This document shows positions 62,144 to 64,000 of a DNA stretch of 64,000 bases, one piece after another; within the stretch, counting starts at the first letter, position 1; each line of letters begins with the position of its first letter. The notes beneath the pieces are model-generated. The model was not told where the DNA came from and did not search any database. It worked only from the letters and a program-made list of their open reading frames with translations. The DNA comes from Salipaludibacillus sp047795645. GTDB lineage: Bacteria; Bacillota; Bacilli; Bacillales; Salisediminibacteriaceae. Position numbers and translations under genes: made by a program. The DNA is taken from contig NZ_CP181045.1 of the NCBI RefSeq assembly GCF_047795645.1, forward strand, positions 1,116,001 through 1,180,000. The letters are read 5' to 3'.

Positions 62144-63742
62144 TTATTTTGCTTTCACTTTCATTTTAATATACTCATCGTAAGTGATTTCCTTATCTAA
62201 TACACCCTGATCACGAATTTCAATAATACGATTGGCAATAGATTGGTTAAATTGGTGGTCATGTGTCGCAAAGATTAACGATCCCTTGAAGTTTACTAAG
62301 CCATTATTCAAAGCAGTAATAGACTCTAAGTCAAGATGATTTGTAGGCTCATCAAGAAGCAATACATTTGCACCACTTAACATCATCTTAGATAACATAC
62401 AGCGAACTTTTTCTCCACCCGACAATACGCTCGGCTTTTTCTTAGCTTCTTCACCAGAGAATAGCATGCGTCCCAAAAATCCACGCAAAAATGATTCTGT
62501 TTGATCTTCTGGTGAATATTGACGAAGCCAGTCGACAAGATCAGCAGAACTTCCGTCAAAATAAGAGGCATTGTCTTTAGGGAAATATGATTGAGACGTC
62601 GTAACTCCCCATTTGAAGGATCCACTATCTGCTTCCATTTCACCCATAAGAATTTGCATTAACGCAGTTTTAGCATTTTCATTCGGTCCTACCAAAGCTA
62701 CTTTATCATCCTTTTTTAACGTGAAACTAACATTATCAAGAACCTTTTCCCCGTCGATCGTTTTCGTCAAACTTTCTACAGTTAAAAGGTCATTTCCAAT
62801 TTCACGTTCTGGTTTGAAAGCAACGTAAGGATATTTTCTAGAGGATGGCTTGATATCATCTAATTCTATTTTATCCAAAGATTTTTTTCGAGAAGTTGCC
62901 TGCTTTGATTTCGACGCATTCGCACTGAAACGAGCTACGAAAGCTTCAAGTTCTTTTATTTTTTCTTCCTTCTTCTTGTTCTGTTCTTGAGCCATTTTTA
63001 GAGCGAGTTGGCTTGATTCATACCAAAAGTCATAGTTACCAACGTAAACCTGTATTTTACCAAAGTCGACATCAGCTATGTGTGTACATACATGATTTAA
63101 GAAGTGTCTGTCATGGGAAACTACAATGACAGTATTATTAAAGTTAATCAAGAAGTCTTCTAGCCATTGAATTGCTTCAATATCCAAACCGTTTGTAGGC
63201 TCATCTAGTAATAACACATCTGGATTACCGAATAAAGCTTGTGCAAGTAATACTTTAACTTTCTCTCCACCAGTTAACTCAGACATCTTTTTGCTATGAA
63301 GATTATCACTAATCCCAAGCCCTTTAAGAAGGACTGCAGCGTCAGATTCAGCCTCATAGCCGTTCATTTCAGCAAATTCACCTTCTAATTCAGCTGCTCT
63401 CATCCCATCTTCATCAGAAAAATCAGGCTTCATATAAATCGCATCTTTTTCTTTCATTACGTCGAATAATCGCTGATGCCCGGACATGACTACTTCCAGA
63501 ACAACCTCATTTTCATAGCCGAAATGATCTTGTTTTAAAACAGCCATCCTATGACCAGCAGGTAAGTGGACATTTCCCGATTGTGAGTCAATTTCTCCTG
63601 ACAGTATTTTCAAAAATGTAGATTTTCCAGCACCGTTGGCTCCAATAAGCCCGTAGCAGTTACCTGGTAAAAATTTTATATTGACATCTTCAAAAAGTTT
63701 TTGGTCTCCAAATTGCAAGCTAACATCTGTTACATTAATCAT
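62144..63742 (-). CDS. ABC-F family ATPase, YkpA/YbiT-like
   Basis: ATG 63742 (RBS GATGAGG) gives 532 residues with two ATPase domains and no membrane segment. Domain 1 has GANGAGKST near residue 34, LTGGEKVKVLLAQAL and LLLDEPTNGLD. Domain 2 has the altered P-loop GPNENAKTAL, as in B. subtilis YkpA, then LSGGEKVRCMLSKMML and LLLDEPTNHLD. The linker is the charged helical type (KKKEEKIKELEAFVARFSAN). ABC-F proteins of this branch act on ribosomes during translation, not in transport. The exact role of this subgroup is unsettled. Confidence 0.9.
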   Translation of the reverse strand: MINVTDVSLQFGDQKLFEDVNIKFLPGNCYGLIGANGAGKSTFLKILSGEIDSQSGNVHLPAGHRMAVLKQDHFGYENEVVLEVVMSGHQRLFDVMKEKDAIYMKPDFSDEDGMRAAELEGEFAEMNGYEAESDAAVLLKGLGISDNLHSKKMSELTGGEKVKVLLAQALFGNPDVLLLDEPTNGLDIEAIQWLEDFLINFNNTVIVVSHDRHFLNHVCTHIADVDFGKIQVYVGNYDFWYESSQLALKMAQEQNKKKEEKIKELEAFVARFSANASKSKQATSRKKSLDKIELDDIKPSSRKYPYVAFKPEREIGNDLLTVESLTKTIDGEKVLDNVSFTLKKDDKVALVGPNENAKTALMQILMGEMEADSGSFKWGVTTSQSYFPKDNASYFDGSSADLVDWLRQYSPEDQTESFLRGFLGRMLFSGEEAKKKPSVLSGGEKVRCMLSKMMLSGANVLLLDEPTNHLDLESITALNNGLVNFKGSLIFATHDHQFNQSIANRIIEIRDQGVLDKEITYDEYIKMKVKAK

Positions 63743-63881
63743 TATATACCTCATCCTCTACGTTAAATTACGTTGAAAATTATAACATCTATTGGAGTAA
63801 ATTACGAGTTGATTAAATTATTAGTACTAAAAAATTATCTTGAAACATAAATTAAACAATTGAAAAAATCGGAGGGATTTA

Positions 63882-64000
63882 ATGGATAGATATTCGCAAT
63901 GGGTTACAGATAACGATTACGAAGGATTTCTTGATAAACTACAAATGGTTATAAACCATAAATATTCAACTAAATATGGTTATCAGAAACTTGTAAATGC
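63882..64000 (+). CDS. Unknown protein, 5' part
   Basis: ATG 63882 preceded by GGAGGG opens a frame that runs off the window (MDRYSQWVTDNDYEGFLDKL...). Only 39 residues are visible, acidic and probably helical. No family recognised. The good RBS makes a real gene likely. Confidence 0.5.
   Translation, partial: MDRYSQWVTDNDYEGFLDKLQMVINHKYSTKYGYQKLVN

Overview
The window looks like a chromosomal segment of a low-GC, spore-forming member of the Bacillaceae. This rests on A+T-rich sequence, strong AGGAGG-type ribosome binding sites, an Sda sporulation checkpoint gene, AddAB instead of RecBCD, an L-box ahead of dapA, and an exopolysaccharide (eps) cluster whose order and proteins closely match the Bacillus subtilis epsA-O operon. 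I cannot name the species.

Layout. Positions 1-12000 are mainly housekeeping: a sulfurtransferase end, a DnaQ-type exonuclease, an aldo/keto reductase, sda, rlmN, a small membrane protein, a membrane-anchored trypsin-like protease that probably starts at ATT, a 6-phosphofructokinase, a LuxR-type regulator behind a c-di-GMP riboswitch, pssA, a divergent PRPP synthetase and an AGCS symporter. Positions 11950-40700 are one large surface-polysaccharide locus. Positions 40760-64000 return to core genes: a metallophosphoesterase, an AI-2E-family permease, pflA/pflB, a 52-bp tandem repeat, dapA under a lysine riboswitch, a TVP38-type protein, an aromatic-acid-exporter-type protein, addB/addA, a DUF952 protein, korA/korB and an ABC-F ATPase.

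The polysaccharide locus. Block 1 (12060-21788) is a recognisable eps operon: chain-length protein EpsA, a degenerate tyrosine kinase EpsB, a structured RNA where the EAR/epsC antitermination element is expected, a broken epsC, epsD, an epsF-like gene, a GT2, the polymerase epsG, epsM, epsN, and a SinR-like repressor gene inside the operon. Block 2 (21986-35257) is not part of the B. subtilis operon: four GT4 and two GT2 glycosyltransferases, a ParB-like/nucleotidyltransferase-like protein, a PglK-type ABC flippase and three tandem phosphoribosyltransferase-HAD proteins. Block 3 (36559-40703) has epsL, galE and two more glycosyltransferases, behind a 1.3-kb graveyard with an acyltransferase pseudogene.

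The most interesting observation is the tandem trio at 32179-35257. The proteins resemble dual-domain ribofuranosyltransferases, which transfer phosphoribose from PRPP to a glycan and then remove the 5-phosphate. Copies 1 and 2 keep an intact PRPP loop but have lost the HAD nucleophile (Asp to Asn, Asp to Thr). Copy 3 keeps the HAD nucleophile but has lost the PRPP loop. This suggests two transferases and one shared phosphatase acting in trans, a split form of a normally bifunctional enzyme. Other signals are the c-di-GMP riboswitch ahead of a degenerate response regulator, the EAR-like RNA ahead of a dead epsC, and the SinR-like gene inside the operon it may control.
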